DNA of 64,000 nt from Halorussus aquaticus (GTDB lineage: Archaea > Halobacteriota > Halobacteria > Halobacteriales > Haladaptataceae). Shown piece after piece: positions 48,400-57,530 of the stretch (position 1 is the stretch's first letter; every line of letters starts with the position of its first letter). The notes under the pieces are model-generated. The model made no database searches and was not told the DNA's origin. It saw only the letters and a program-made list of their open reading frames with translations. Made by a program: the position numbers and the translations under genes. The DNA lies in the NCBI RefSeq assembly GCF_024218795.1, contig NZ_CP100402.1, forward strand, positions 1 to 64,000, read 5' to 3'.

Positions 48400-50550
48400 A
48401 TCGCAAGACAGCGTCCAATTCCCCTGAAATCAGCGATATAATCCGCAGACGGCGTCGGCATTCAACGGAGCACTCTCCTTTGATGCCGATTCGGACGGTA
48501 CCGGTATCACTATCATCGACTCGATCGAACGACAGCGGTACTCGGTTCAAACCTCTTGCCCAGTCACTCCGACACCAGTCGGTGCAGACAACTTTCTCTT
48601 TCCTGCGGACAAGGGCATCTCCATTACCACGGGAACGCTCACTCTGCCAACGGTCGTCCCGGTCTACGTACGTGATCAGACGGGTGAGATGCTTGCCGAG
48701 GCAGAGCACTTCGCCTACGAGGAGTTCGGGGCTGGAGTCTACAGTATCGAACTCGGTGCACCGATCAAACTCTATCTCCGAGTAAACGATCCGTTCACAG
48801 TTGCATCAGATACGGAACGTACTCGACTCGAGTTCGCCGAGGAGACGGAGATACTGTTGGGTGCCCGATCTCATCACGAGAAGCCCGCGGCGACCGTCAC
48901 CACGACGTCCGACCCGGAAGACATGATGGCGGCCATCTCCACGTTCGGGTCTGCCCTAAAGACAACGAGTTGCGAACGGTCGTACCCGTCACTTCGCGGC
49001 CATCCGCCGACTATCGAACTCGGTGAGTCTCTCGATATCCCTGCGGGCCTGGAAGTTCCCGACACCGGAATTCGAATTGAGATTCCAGCGACGCATCAGG
49101 CTATCTATGTCGCTGCTCCACTCGCGTACTACCTCGGAGCCAAAGTGGTTGAAGGTGATAGCCCGTGTATCGTTACTGAGACGGGGTTCGAGCACTCGCT
49201 TGAGACGACCCGTGGATTCGAGAGAGAAGTCGAACGCGTACTCAAACAAACGTTCTTCCTCGACTGTATCACGCGGACAGAGGGATACTACGAGGTCGAT
49301 CTGCACGAACGTCGAGCTATCGAATCGAAGGTTGATCTCGACTTTACTGCGCTGTATGACCGACCGCTGGCGGAACAACTCGAAGCGTACTTGGAGGTAC
49401 CGTTTGCACTTCTCGAAGAGGCGATCCCCGAGTGGAAACTGACCTCCCACGTCGAGCCTATCTCGACGAGTATCGAAGCAATGCCGTTCATCGTCGAGGA
49501 TTTAGCTGTGGTTCATACCCCACAGGAAACGACGACTGTTGAATCTGTTGAGGAAGCAGAGGCAGTCAGCGATTTCCTCCGAGCAGAATCAGAAGGGCAG
49601 GAGACGTTCACCCGGAGTACCGGACAAACAGTACCGACCGAGGATGATTACGTACAGCCGGAATCAACCGATTCGCTCGAACAGACGTGGGTCGGTGAGG
49701 GCACACCTGTCGGAGCCAGCAAAGCGACGACCGAGGCGTTCAAGAACCATCTTACCCGGACGCCAACGGAGGGCGATATCGAAATCACGGTCGTCTGCAA
49801 CGCCTCCGAGATGAACGAGGAAGGTGACGCGGTGAACGCTGGCTACGGGTCACGCGAGGAACTTCCATTCGATGTCACCTTCCACCAGAACCTGACTACT
49901 GACGAGTTACGGCAGTTACTGACTTCGGAGACGGACTTCCTCCACTACATCGGTCACATCGACGACGAAGGCTTCGAATGCGCCGACGGGCAGTTTGATG
50001 CAACCACGCTCGAGACGGTCGGTGTAGACGCGTTCCTGCTGAATGCGTGCCAGTCGTACCGTCAAGGGATGAAACTGCTAGAAGCAGGGAGTATCGCCGG
50101 TGTCGTGACTCTGAGCGACGTGATCAACAGTGGGGCAGTGCGCATCGGTCGGACGATGGCCCGACTGCTCAACGCCGGGTTCCCGCTTCGAGCCGCCCTT
50201 AATATTGCCCGTGGTGAGAGTATTATCGGTAGGAAGTATATCGTAGTCGGTGATGGTGGGCTGTCTATCGCTCAACCAGAGAGTGGAACGCCGAATCTCT
50301 GCGAGATTGAGCAGGACGGTAATCAATTTACCGTGCGGATGAAAACATATCCTACAAATCAGTATGGGATGGGGAGTCTAGTAATGCCATACGTCGAACA
50401 GAATGACGAGTATTTCCTTAGCTCAGGTGTTAAGAAGGAATTCTCGATGCAGGAAGACGAATTATCCCGACTACTAACTCTAGAAGAGATCCCAGTCCGG
50501 ATGAATGGGAGATTACGATGGAGTTCTGATTTTGCCAATGGGAATATTAT

Positions 50551-50685
50551 CTAGGGTCCACCATGGGTCCCGAGGATTGCTGCGGACGCATTGCCAGTCT
50601 GTGTCAGGAGCAGGCAAATGGTAAAGAGGACACCTGCCATTCGAGGATTCTGTGCGATGTAGTCTGAGATGTCGGTCTCGGACAT
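50551..50685 (-). CDS. 44-residue single-pass membrane peptide, CHAT module B
   Basis: ATG 50685 reads 44 codons to TAG 50551. N-terminus SETDISDYIAQNPR, one hydrophobic segment (MAGVLFTICLLLTQ), then a small-residue stretch and a tail ending THGGP. The stop overlaps the CHAT stop by CTAG (50551-50554). The module A peptide at 40229-40366 has the same length, position and pattern, although the sequences are diverged. This supports a real conserved gene. Confidence 0.7.
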   Translation of the reverse strand: MSETDISDYIAQNPRMAGVLFTICLLLTQTGNASAAILGTHGGP

Positions 50686-50787
50686 TGCAACCTATACTTT
50701 CACCCACACAAATTTGAAACTTTTTGAAAAGTATTATCAAATACAATATGTATTTTAAAGACATTTGATAGTATACAAGTTGTTCAT

Positions 50788-50993
50788 TTAACTGATTATA
50801 TATATGATGGAGAAAGAGTCGTCGACCACTGTCGTTGCCGCCTGAGCGTGGGCGGTGAAGTCTGAGGCTAGCGCACCCATGCCGACTCCGGTCCCGAGGC
50901 TCGTCCCCGTAACACTTGCTAGCCGGAGGTACGACCGCCGGTCGAGCTTGTGAACGGCCTTTTCACCACTGCTTTCGTTCGTGGAATTATGGA
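50788..50993 (-). pseudogene. Orphan Tat signal peptide remnant
   Basis: On the minus strand an open stretch without a start codon encodes KLDRRSYLRLASVTGTSLG then TGVGMGALASDFTAHAQA, a complete twin-arginine signal with a cleavage site, and stops 15 codons later. The mature protein is missing. It is a fragment of an exported protein gene. Confidence 0.5.
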
Positions 50994-51194
50994 TATTAAC
51001 TTAACATAGGCCCCTCATACCATTAGTTAATAATATATTATAATAATAAACTAACATACATTATTATAAGTAGGGAAATTCAGGCGGAGGGGACGAGTCG
51101 AGACCGGACGTAACGGTCAGTCTCGGAGACACTCCACGTTCACCACAGCCCGGAGAACAGCACCGTGCACCAGTGCAATCCTCCTCGGGAAGGT

Positions 51195-51405
51195 TCCGCC
51201 CCGGCCACAAACTCTGTTGGCGGTCACTCTCCCAGCCCACCCCCTCCGTATCTACCGCTGGACACCGCTGGAACTGATAGACGTACGAGTAAGCGTACGG
51301 TGTCACCGCCACGAGGACCCACCCACACGGGTGGTCTACACGTCGTGACGGATCCAGTTCGGAGCCGACCGTGCTGGTTTGGGCTAGAGATGCATCCCTC
51401 TCGGG
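51195..51405 (-). repeat. Right copy of the 220-bp direct repeat
   Basis: Same orientation and about 90 per cent identity by eye to 45835-46060. The bases before it (50994-51194) are AT-rich near 51,000-51,070 and hold no gene. Confidence 0.75.
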
Positions 51406-51429
51406 GCCTATTTTCGACCGGCCACTCCG

Positions 51430-52332
51430 TTATCCGGCCACCTCATCTGTGGCCGGACCGTCAGTTGCATCAAGTGATGGTTCACCCGGTAGGTCGGCGT
51501 CGTCGGTCAACACCACGACGTTCTCCTTGTACGTCAGTCCGTCCGCCGTGCGTTCTTTCTGGGTGGTGATGAGTCGGTGCTTGCTGAGTTCCTGCATGGC
51601 GTCAAGGGTGCGCCGGGCGAGTTCTTGCGCGTAGTTCTTCGAGACGCCCTCCTCGTGAGCGCGAATCCAGTCGGCGAGGTCTGACGACTTGAGGTAGACG
51701 CGCCAGCCACTACTGCCAGATGTCCAGAGTTGGTAGCGCCCGGGATTATCGCGTTCCCGCCATGCTTTTGCGGCGAGTTCGTCGGGCTTCCGGTTGGTAA
51801 CGCTCGCTAGCATTTCGGTGTCGTAGCGAGCGAGACGTTGAATCGGGAGGAGGTCGGCCGTGGAGTGAGCGACGTGGCCGCCCCGGCCGAGTGCGTCTTC
51901 TTCGCCGGGCAGACGGGCGTACTGGTTGCCGTCGTCCTTGGTGATGCGTTCGACGCGGTCACCATCCACGTCGAGCAGTTCATCCATGATGTTCGCCTCG
52001 ACGTTGTCGTACGCGAGATGCGCGCCCTTTTCGAGTTCGCGAGATTGGAGTTCTGCAATCATTGCCCGCGTCCCGTTCGCTTTTGCTTCGAGGGCGCTGA
52101 GCCGCGCGTCGTGTTCGCCTTCGACCGTCTCCTCTAGCTCTGTAAGTCGGGCCTCGGCCTCGTGGCGCGCGTCGCGCTCTTGGGAGAGTTCGTCGCGGAG
52201 GTCCTTGACTTCGCGTTCGAGGTCGCCAATCTGCTCTCGGAGGTCGGCGGTTGCTTGCTGGATTCGCTGTTCGACAAGATTGGCGAGCTGTTCGGGAAGG
52301 AGTTCGTCGTCGGTGGGGGTGTCGGTGGTCAT
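51430..52332 (-). CDS. Coiled-coil plus winged-helix protein
   Basis: 300 residues. Residues 15-95 are a long coiled coil (QIGDLEREVKDLRDELSQER, HEAEARLTELEETVEGEHD). The middle has LPIQRLARYDTEMLASVTNR and KAWRERDNPGRYQLWTSGSS, and the C-terminal part is a winged-helix-like domain (RRTLDAMQELSKHRLITTQK). It probably binds DNA as a dimer. It is the last gene of a minus-strand operon with a PadR-like regulator and zinc proteins. The corresponding gene is deleted in the shrunken copy at 46 kb. Function is unknown; a plasmid-related role is possible. Confidence 0.7.
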   Translation of the reverse strand: MTTDTPTDDELLPEQLANLVEQRIQQATADLREQIGDLEREVKDLRDELSQERDARHEAEARLTELEETVEGEHDARLSALEAKANGTRAMIAELQSRELEKGAHLAYDNVEANIMDELLDVDGDRVERITKDDGNQYARLPGEEDALGRGGHVAHSTADLLPIQRLARYDTEMLASVTNRKPDELAAKAWRERDNPGRYQLWTSGSSGWRVYLKSSDLADWIRAHEEGVSKNYAQELARRTLDAMQELSKHRLITTQKERTADGLTYKENVVVLTDDADLPGEPSLDATDGPATDEVAG

Positions 52333-52419
52333 GGCTTCTCTGGGGTTGTCGGCAGGGGTGACTGGTGAGCGATACCGCTAGGCGTGCGTGGGCGAGCAGA
52401 CGAACAGAGGGAGTCTGGG

Positions 52420-52800
52420 TTATCCGCGGGGTCGCCCGCAGAGTCGGCGGCCGGGCCGTGGCGGCTCGGCAGGCAGGTCTAACTCGGCCACGTCGATGTC
52501 GAGCGAGATGGCGTTCCGCACGAACAACTGCGTCAGGACTTCTCGGCCTTCCTCGGTGAGGTCACAGGTGAATCCGCGGGCGTCGTCCGGATGATCGTTC
52601 TTGGTAATGAGGGTTCGCTCAACTAGCTCATTGAGGCGGGGGTAGAACTGCCCGCCTTGGGTGTTGGTCTGGCCGAGCGCTTCCAACTCTCGCTTGACGT
52701 CCGCGCCGACAGGTGTCTCGGTGGCTTGGTTTGCGCGGTACACCGCCAGCAAGAGGTCGCGTTTGTAGCTCGTCAAGTCGGCTGCTGTTTGGTCGATCAT
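52420..52800 (-). CDS. PadR-like winged-helix regulator (copy 2)
   Basis: 126 residues: DLTSYKRDLLLAVYRANQAT, VKRELEALGQTNTQGGQFYP, LNELVERTLITKNDHPDDAR, GFTCDLTEEGREVLTQLF. A full-length relative of the gene at 27758-28144 and the parent type of the truncated copy at 46018. Its ATG overlaps the stop of the small zinc protein upstream. Confidence 0.8.
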   Translation of the reverse strand: MIDQTAADLTSYKRDLLLAVYRANQATETPVGADVKRELEALGQTNTQGGQFYPRLNELVERTLITKNDHPDDARGFTCDLTEEGREVLTQLFVRNAISLDIDVAELDLPAEPPRPGRRLCGRPRG

Positions 52801-52952
52801 CGACCCTCACCTCTGGAACTGGGAGTGGTACCCTTGGGGATGGTACAGCCACACGGCTGGACCATACACTCAGTGGGGCTATTGGCGGCGATGGCGCGAA
52901 TTGGTGACCCGCAAGCGGGACACTCGCCGTCCTCCAAAGTCGTCGTACTCAT
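52797..52952 (-). CDS. 51-residue zinc-finger-like protein
   Basis: ATG 52952 gives MSTTTLEDGECPACGSPIRA, later CMVQPCGC, with four or five cysteines in CPxCG style, typical of haloarchaeal micro zinc fingers. It overlaps the upstream gene's stop and the downstream gene's start by a few bases, so it fits exactly between them in the operon. It probably mediates protein contacts; the partner is unknown. Confidence 0.6.
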   Translation of the reverse strand: MSTTTLEDGECPACGSPIRAIAANSPTECMVQPCGCTIPKGTTPSSRGEGR

Positions 52953-53563
52953 TGGCTGGTCACCTCCTCGTTCGCGCGGCGGATACGGTGACAGAACTGG
53001 CAGGGTGCGTACCGCTGCGCTTGTGCCTCGGTGCGCGGGAGTTGTGTGAGACCGTCGTGGTTGACCGGACAGAGCTGGTCGCCGTCTTGGTTGGTTTCGT
53101 GGTAGGCGTACGACCGCTGGCCCGTCGTCTCGATGACGAGGACCGCCTCCTGCTCCGGGTAGGGATCGTTCTCGATACGCGCGTCGAGGTCGGACAGTTC
53201 ACGAAGAGCGTTTTCGATGTCGCTGCCAGTGAGTCGCCAGTACCCTTCAGGATGAGAGCAGTCTAACTGGCTCACGACCTCGTTTTTGAATGCGGTGTAG
53301 TGGGCTAGCGAAACATCTTCGTCGCCGGTGTAGTCTAGTAAGAGTGCAAGCGCGAGTTGCGCTGGGCCACTTCCACTATATCCCCAGCTGAAGCCCGAGG
53401 GACTGTGGTTCGCCAGTTTGAGACTTGGCTCTGGCGTCACCTCTTGTCCGGGTTGTTTTTCCACAACAGCGCGTCCGCGCCGCCGGTAGCCGACGTAGAC
53501 GATATCCTGATTCTGGTTTGGCCGTGTCTGTTCAAGCGACTGCGAGTCGATTGTTCCACTCAT
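52949..53563 (-). CDS. DUF6166 protein with C-terminal zinc domain
   Basis: 204 residues. Residues 20-120 match the DUF6166 pattern (IVYVGYRRRGRAVVEK, LANHSPSGFSWGYSGSGPAQ, LALALLLDYTGDED). The C-terminal 60 residues (SYAYHETNQDGDQLCP ... RYAPCQFCHRIRRAN) are shared with the small zinc protein at 28141-28536, so it looks like a fusion of that protein with DUF6166. First gene of the operon that runs down to 51430. Confidence 0.8.
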   Translation of the reverse strand: MSGTIDSQSLEQTRPNQNQDIVYVGYRRRGRAVVEKQPGQEVTPEPSLKLANHSPSGFSWGYSGSGPAQLALALLLDYTGDEDVSLAHYTAFKNEVVSQLDCSHPEGYWRLTGSDIENALRELSDLDARIENDPYPEQEAVLVIETTGQRSYAYHETNQDGDQLCPVNHDGLTQLPRTEAQAQRYAPCQFCHRIRRANEEVTSQ

Positions 53564-53635
53564 GGTTCAATTCGAGGGACTACTTCGAGTTCCCCCGCAC
53601 CCCCTATGGGGTGAAAAACTTACGCGGTCACTCCG

Positions 53636-53833
53636 TCATGTTTCCTGGCTCGCTCGGGCGCTCAGTAGTGAACGTCTGCTGGCACAATCCAGAACGTATT
53701 GCTCTTCGTGATACGGTCGGGATTCTTGACGCGTGCCGGGCAAGCCAGTCGTCATATCTATCGTTACTGCAATTGGAGGGTCGTCCCAGCAGGCTTTGCT
53801 AGCGACTGGTGTGCCAGACTCGTCGAATGTCAC
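53636..53833 (-). pseudogene. Partial duplicate of the neighbouring gene at 53860-54348
   Basis: Encodes TFDESGTPVASKACWDDPPI, matching TFDESGTSVAGKARWGDLPV in the intact gene. A second shared patch (GCCGGGCAAGCC at about 53732 and 54005) lies much closer here, so most of the middle has been deleted. Confidence 0.55.
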
Positions 53834-53859
53834 TTCGACGGTGATGAAATCAGTTAAGA

Positions 53860-54348
53860 TCAGTCTTCATCGGCTAGTGTCGGGATTTTCTCCTCAAACA
53901 GTCGATCGAGTGCAGTCCACAGAACCTCTGTTAGAAGTGTTTTCTCGAACTCGGCATGCTCGTGGTCATGTTCGCCCGCTACGGGGTGTTCGTACTGGAA
54001 CGCATGCCGGGCAAGCCCGTCGTCGCGCATGATCTCCTCATCGCTTAGTTCCTCAAGTGCGTCCCGTACCCGATCGAGATTCCGCTTGAACTCGCTCTTC
54101 GTCGCCTCCCACCCACGTTCCAGCAATTTCTGACCATCGTCGGATTCCACAGGAACTGCTACTGGTAGGTCGCCCCACCGGGCCTTCCCAGCGACTGACG
54201 TGCCCGACTCGTCAAACGTCACGTAATAATCGAATACAGCATCTGCGTGTAGGCTGGCTCCGACGAGTCGGTCGAACACCGTCTTTCCAGTCGCAAGTGC
54301 TTCGTCTCGTGTCGATGCCTCTACTAGCGAGTAAATTACCGTATGCAT
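53860..54348 (-). CDS. Hypothetical haloarchaeal protein
   Basis: 162 residues: MHTVIYSLVEASTRDEALAT, a beta-rich segment (FDYYVTFDESGTSVAGKARW) and a helical acidic C-terminus (RHAFQYEHPVAGEHDHEHAE). No membrane or signal segment. No family recalled. A decayed partial copy lies just downstream. Confidence 0.6.
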   Translation of the reverse strand: MHTVIYSLVEASTRDEALATGKTVFDRLVGASLHADAVFDYYVTFDESGTSVAGKARWGDLPVAVPVESDDGQKLLERGWEATKSEFKRNLDRVRDALEELSDEEIMRDDGLARHAFQYEHPVAGEHDHEHAEFEKTLLTEVLWTALDRLFEEKIPTLADED

Positions 54349-55109
54349 TGGTTCTCACTTCGGTCTGCCGACGCACACAACTACACGCCGCGCTACTGCT
54401 TGGTGCGCCAGCACCCATCGCCGGCGCAGAAAAAACACGGATGGCAAATTGCCCAACCAGGAAGGGTTACAGCCCCCTTCGAAACGGCACTATAGAGTGT
54501 CGATGCTTCCACAACGAGATTGACGATATGAAGGAGTATCCACTCAGTATCTGAGGTTGAGTGGACCTCCTTGGAGCCATTGAGGTGATTTATGAGACAG
54601 AACCTATACTTGGTCCGACTTGTAGGAACAGTTGCTCCACCGTTGAGCGTGCCAGAACACTGCCTCCCCTTCTGGATCTCTTGTTTGTTAACTCATCAGC
54701 CCGAATAGGAACGGAGCTTTGTTTACTGTGGACCCTGTACTCACGCTTGGCGGCGATGACGAATAGTTACCCCACTGAGCCCCTTGTGATGACGATGGCA
54801 TCTGAGTCGCCACTTTCGGTTCAACGAACGTGCTGTTGAATGGCCCCCTGCCAATTAATACAAGTTGTTCTGTGTACCGGAGTGCTCCTTCGGGAAGACG
54901 TGCTGACAGACCGAATACGCCCGATTGCCGTCATTGATAATACACTCAGATTCGCCTCACGCCCAACCACACTCCGGACATTTCGCAATGTTGGACGTCA
55001 TTCCACGTGGCTGTAGGTCCTTTAACAGGATGTGCCTTGGTACGGCGTGTCGCTTTGTTGGGCTGCTGACGAACCATCAATTGGTGTCTCGGCCCAGCGG
55101 AAGAGTCTA
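54349..55109 (-). other. Gene-poor stretch
   Basis: No frame longer than 60 codons looks protein-like. On the minus strand near 55,000 a short ORF reads MTSNIAKCPECGWA and stops; this is the start of a CPxCG zinc-finger protein that may be truncated. Nothing else is recognised. Confidence 0.4.
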
Positions 55110-55340
55110 CTATTGGTGATCGAATTGCCAGGTGGTGCGTTCGACTTGATAGCTTCCGCAGTCAGGACAGACGTGATACTGGAGGTCGAACTCGGATTCA
55201 CATCGTCGGCACTCATACGCCGACACGGCCTCGGTATCAGAATCCAATAGTGAACAGACATCGTGGACAATTCCCACGGTCTCACCTTGAAGCGGCGCTT
55301 CAACGCTAATCGGCTTAAATCTTATATATAATTTCATCAA
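55110..55340 (-). CDS. Small zinc-ribbon protein
   Basis: Up to 76 residues; the true start may be a later GTG (GIVHDVCSLLDSDTEAV). The C-terminal half is a clear zinc ribbon: CRRCESEFDLQYHVCPDCGS, followed by YQVERTTW. Such small proteins are common in haloarchaea; this one has no evident partner. Confidence 0.6.
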   Translation of the reverse strand: MMKLYIRFKPISVEAPLQGETVGIVHDVCSLLDSDTEAVSAYECRRCESEFDLQYHVCPDCGSYQVERTTWQFDHQ

Positions 55341-55460
55341 ATACTGGGAACAGACTGGAATGACTTAGATAGCGTACTGTCGACGAACACGGAGTTACAA
55401 TAGGGGCTGACGTTCATATACATTGAACTCATCTGTCCCAAACACACGGAGTTCCCATAG

Positions 55461-55679
55461 ATGCAACAACCCCTCCCGTCCTATGCAAAGGAGGTCCTGG
55501 AAACGCTCAAACCCCATATCACGGCAGCAGATGGTCGACTCCCCATTGACGAGGCGAAGCAACGCATTTCTGACGAGTTCGAACAGGCAACTATTGATGC
55601 CGCGTTGGAACAGCTTCTCCAGCGCGGCTACCTGTACGAAGTAAACGGTCAGTTACGAATCACCGAAGATCACATCTGA
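55461..55679 (+). CDS. Small winged-helix-like protein
   Basis: 72 residues: SYAKEVLETLKPHITAADGR, LPIDEAKQRISDEFEQATID, AALEQLLQRGYLYEVNGQLR. Helix-turn-helix layout with a short wing. Likely DNA binding, unknown target. It stands alone. Confidence 0.6.
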   Translation: MQQPLPSYAKEVLETLKPHITAADGRLPIDEAKQRISDEFEQATIDAALEQLLQRGYLYEVNGQLRITEDHI

Positions 55680-55848
55680 AGTCCAATTGTAGCGTGTTCC
55701 CCGCGGAAATACTGATTCGTGATATTGCTTCGGAATCTCGCAGGACACGGCGAGTACTGTGCCATCACGGTCATTGTAAAGAAAATGGAGCCCGTTACCG
55801 GCGGTACTCCGGCGATTGGACTTCAATCGTCTCCGCGACGTTATTGAG

Positions 55849-56219
55849 TTATTCGCCAATCGTGGCGACCAAATCGTCGAGTATGACAATCCCTGTGAGA
55901 GTCCCGTTTTCGTCAACGACTGGAATGCGTCACACGTTCTGCTCGCCAATGATGCGCGAGATCTCGATTCCCTCTGCATCTTTGCGGATCGTGACCGGAT
56001 CTTCAGTCATCACCTCCTCAGCAGGGACCGACGCAACATCGTTATGCTGGGTGACGGCGAGTGCGATATCACGGTCCGTAACGATGCCGACCGGTTGGTC
56101 GTCTTCTGTGATGACTACTGCCCCGACGTTTTCGGATTCCAGTTCTTCTACGATATCCCTAAAGTGCTGTCGCGGGATGCCGTGACCACGTCATCTGGGC
56201 CAAGATCGCGTACAGGCAT
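55849..56219 (-). pseudogene. CBS-domain protein, broken by a frameshift and a nonsense codon
   Basis: ATG 56219 gives MPVRDLGPDDVVTASRDST and then needs a one-base shift near 56,160 to continue RDIVEELESENVGAVVITED, QPVGIVTDRDIALAV, EEVMTEDPVTIRKDAEG and IIGEQNV. Next, TGA stands where the family has Arg (normally NVRRIPVVD), after which RIPVVDENGTLTGIVILDDL runs to the stop at 55849. Both halves are otherwise a normal two-CBS protein of about 123 residues. Confidence 0.75.
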
Positions 56220-56363
56220 GGTCCTAGAGCGGTAGGATGTCTCTATCATTTAATCCACGGGCCAAGCACGTCCGGAAAGTCTCGCGTCGTTATCCATTCT
56301 GCCACCTGCTGAGGCAATTGGAGAACGACAAGAGATATTCCGCCGCGACTCGTAGTTGGGGAC

Positions 56364-56495
56364 GTGACTGGGCTGAGTGCCACGACCAAGGCGACGGATC
56401 ACCTGGAAGAGGCACTGGATGCAGAAAATGCAGATGACAAAAACTTCCACATTAGACAGGCGCTACAGCTGATCGATGCAGAGACATCCAAGTAA
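56364..56495 (+). CDS. Possible 43-residue protein
   Basis: GTG 56364 encodes TGLSATTKATDHLEEALDA then FHIRQALQLIDAETSK and stop. The helical acidic product looks coding, but it is short and the start is uncertain; it may be the tail of a lost gene. Confidence 0.3.
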   Translation: MTGLSATTKATDHLEEALDAENADDKNFHIRQALQLIDAETSK

Positions 56496-56540
56496 GTCTA
56501 TTTTGGTTACTAATCGTTCGAAGGATGGGTTTCGGTCTTG

Positions 56541-56774
56541 TTATTCGATCCGAGTTAGGTCCGGTTCTGCGTCATCACGGCCCCCGTCATAAACTAATTC
56601 GTACGTCGCTACCGCCTCAGACGTTTGGATCTCAATTTCCGTGCGTTTCGTCCCTTCTTCAAATGAATAGTGAATCGACAGTTCTACTGGATGGTCAAAC
56701 GTCTGGACGATTGTATCGATTGCTTCCTGTAGTTCTGCCGCTTTCGGTGACTGCGGTGCACGCTTTTCCGTCAT
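56541..56774 (-). CDS. Small hypothetical protein
   Basis: 77 residues: KAAELQEAIDTIVQTFDHPV, ELSIHYSFEEGTKRTEIEIQ, ATYELVYDGGRDDAEPDL. One helix followed by beta strands. No family recognised; acidic haloarchaeal composition supports coding. Confidence 0.55.
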   Translation of the reverse strand: MTEKRAPQSPKAAELQEAIDTIVQTFDHPVELSIHYSFEEGTKRTEIEIQTSEAVATYELVYDGGRDDAEPDLTRIE

Positions 56775-56894
56775 TTGTGCCCTTTTTACTATACTCTCCC
56801 CTCACTGTTCCGATTCCACGTCTGAGTCGTAAACCTAGTTAGATTGTCCGTGAAGGAAGAGAACTGCTCGTCTGCGTGTCGAACTTGCGTTTTG

Positions 56895-57191
56895 TTATTC
56901 GAGGTTCGGGACTTCGTCTTCTACACGCCCGGAAAGTTCGACTTCAAGTTCTAGTTCCGGTTCGCCGTCGCCTTCGAACTCGATATCCAACTCGATCGGC
57001 CCACCGAACACGAACGGCAACTCTCAGTCGTCACCCGTGATGGTGATCTCGTCGGCATGCCGGAACTGCTCGCCCAATTCGATCAAGAACTCACCAGCGT
57101 CCTCTGCACCTATATAGTACTCCTCCTCGAAGTAGCCGTCTGTGATCGTATTCATCTTCGCGTCCTCGTCTTCAGCGGGCACTTCAGGCAT
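56895..57191 (-). pseudogene. amphi-Trp domain protein with the signature Trp codon changed to TGA
   Basis: ATG 57191 reads MPEVPAEDEDAKMNTITDGY through EITITGDD to a TGA at 57024-57026. It then continues in the same frame ELPFVFGGPIELDIEFEGDG ... ELELEVELSGRVEDEVPNLE to the stop at 56895. The amphi-Trp family has Trp at this position (DDWELPF), so TGG has become TGA. Without it the protein would have 98 residues and be complete. Confidence 0.75.
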
Positions 57192-57251
57192 GGTTCAGCC
57201 GGGAGTTGGTCTTTGACACGGATAAGTACTCTTTGGAAGATTATCTCTACT

Positions 57252-57530
57252 ATGGATTCACTCGAACTTCTCGGGTCGAAGACGCGACTCGACATCCTCC
57301 GGGTCCTTTCACGGCGGGATATGTACGTGTCCGAGTTGATGGAGGAAGTCGGGATGGATGGGAAAACAGCCACCCATCACCTCGATGTGTTGGTGGATGC
57401 TGGCCTTCTTGTATCGTATACTGAGGGGCGTCGTCGATACTTTTCGCTAGTTCGTGAGGTTCGGTTTGAAGTTTCGCCGTCACCAAATCGCCGGTTTGTC
57501 GTCCAGTTTCCAGAACACGAAGAGACGTGA
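57252..57530 (+). CDS. ArsR-family transcriptional regulator
   Basis: 92 residues from ATG 57252; longer upstream frames are not protein-like. MDSLELLGSKTRLDILRVLS, VSELMEEVGMDGKTATHHLD (recognition helix), LLVSYTEGRRRYFSLV (wing). A complete ArsR-type winged helix without an obvious metal site. It is divergent from the amphi-Trp pseudogene by 60 bases and might have controlled it. Confidence 0.8.
   Translation: MDSLELLGSKTRLDILRVLSRRDMYVSELMEEVGMDGKTATHHLDVLVDAGLLVSYTEGRRRYFSLVREVRFEVSPSPNRRFVVQFPEHEET

Larger units (their letters stand above)
47362..48471 (-). mobile_element. ISH1-like insertion sequence (IS5 family), about 1110 bp
   Basis: The ends are imperfect inverted repeats, GCTCTGTTGAACGC on the left and, reversed, GCTCCGTTGAATGC on the right. 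They are flanked by a 10-base direct repeat ACTCTCCTTT (47352-47361 and 48472-48481), which I read as the target duplication. It encodes one transposase on the minus strand. Size and transposase length fit ISH1. The insertion splits the CHAT protease gene of module B after codon 22. Confidence 0.85.
47296..50554 (+). pseudogene. CHAT-domain protease, module B, interrupted by an ISH1-like element
   Basis: ATG 47296 encodes MNSLGSERVESTSEDSVGTL SF up to 47361; the frame resumes at 48482 (DADSDGTGITIIDSIERQRY) and runs to TAG 50554. Removing 47362-48481 restores 712 residues that align with the module A protease from its N-terminus (DRPGVRVVDPIESAQ) onward. The catalytic His (DFLHYIGHIDDEG) and Cys (AFLLNACQSYRQG) are intact. 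In the 3' part alone the first possible start is ATG 48689, which would miss about 90 residues but keep the protease domain. Its last four bases overlap a convergent peptide gene. Confidence 0.85.

Noticed and set aside
48689-50554. The CHAT gene of module B as a normal gene starting at 48689
   Set aside because: The frame is open and homologous to module A well upstream of that ATG, and the missing start is found on the other side of the insertion element.
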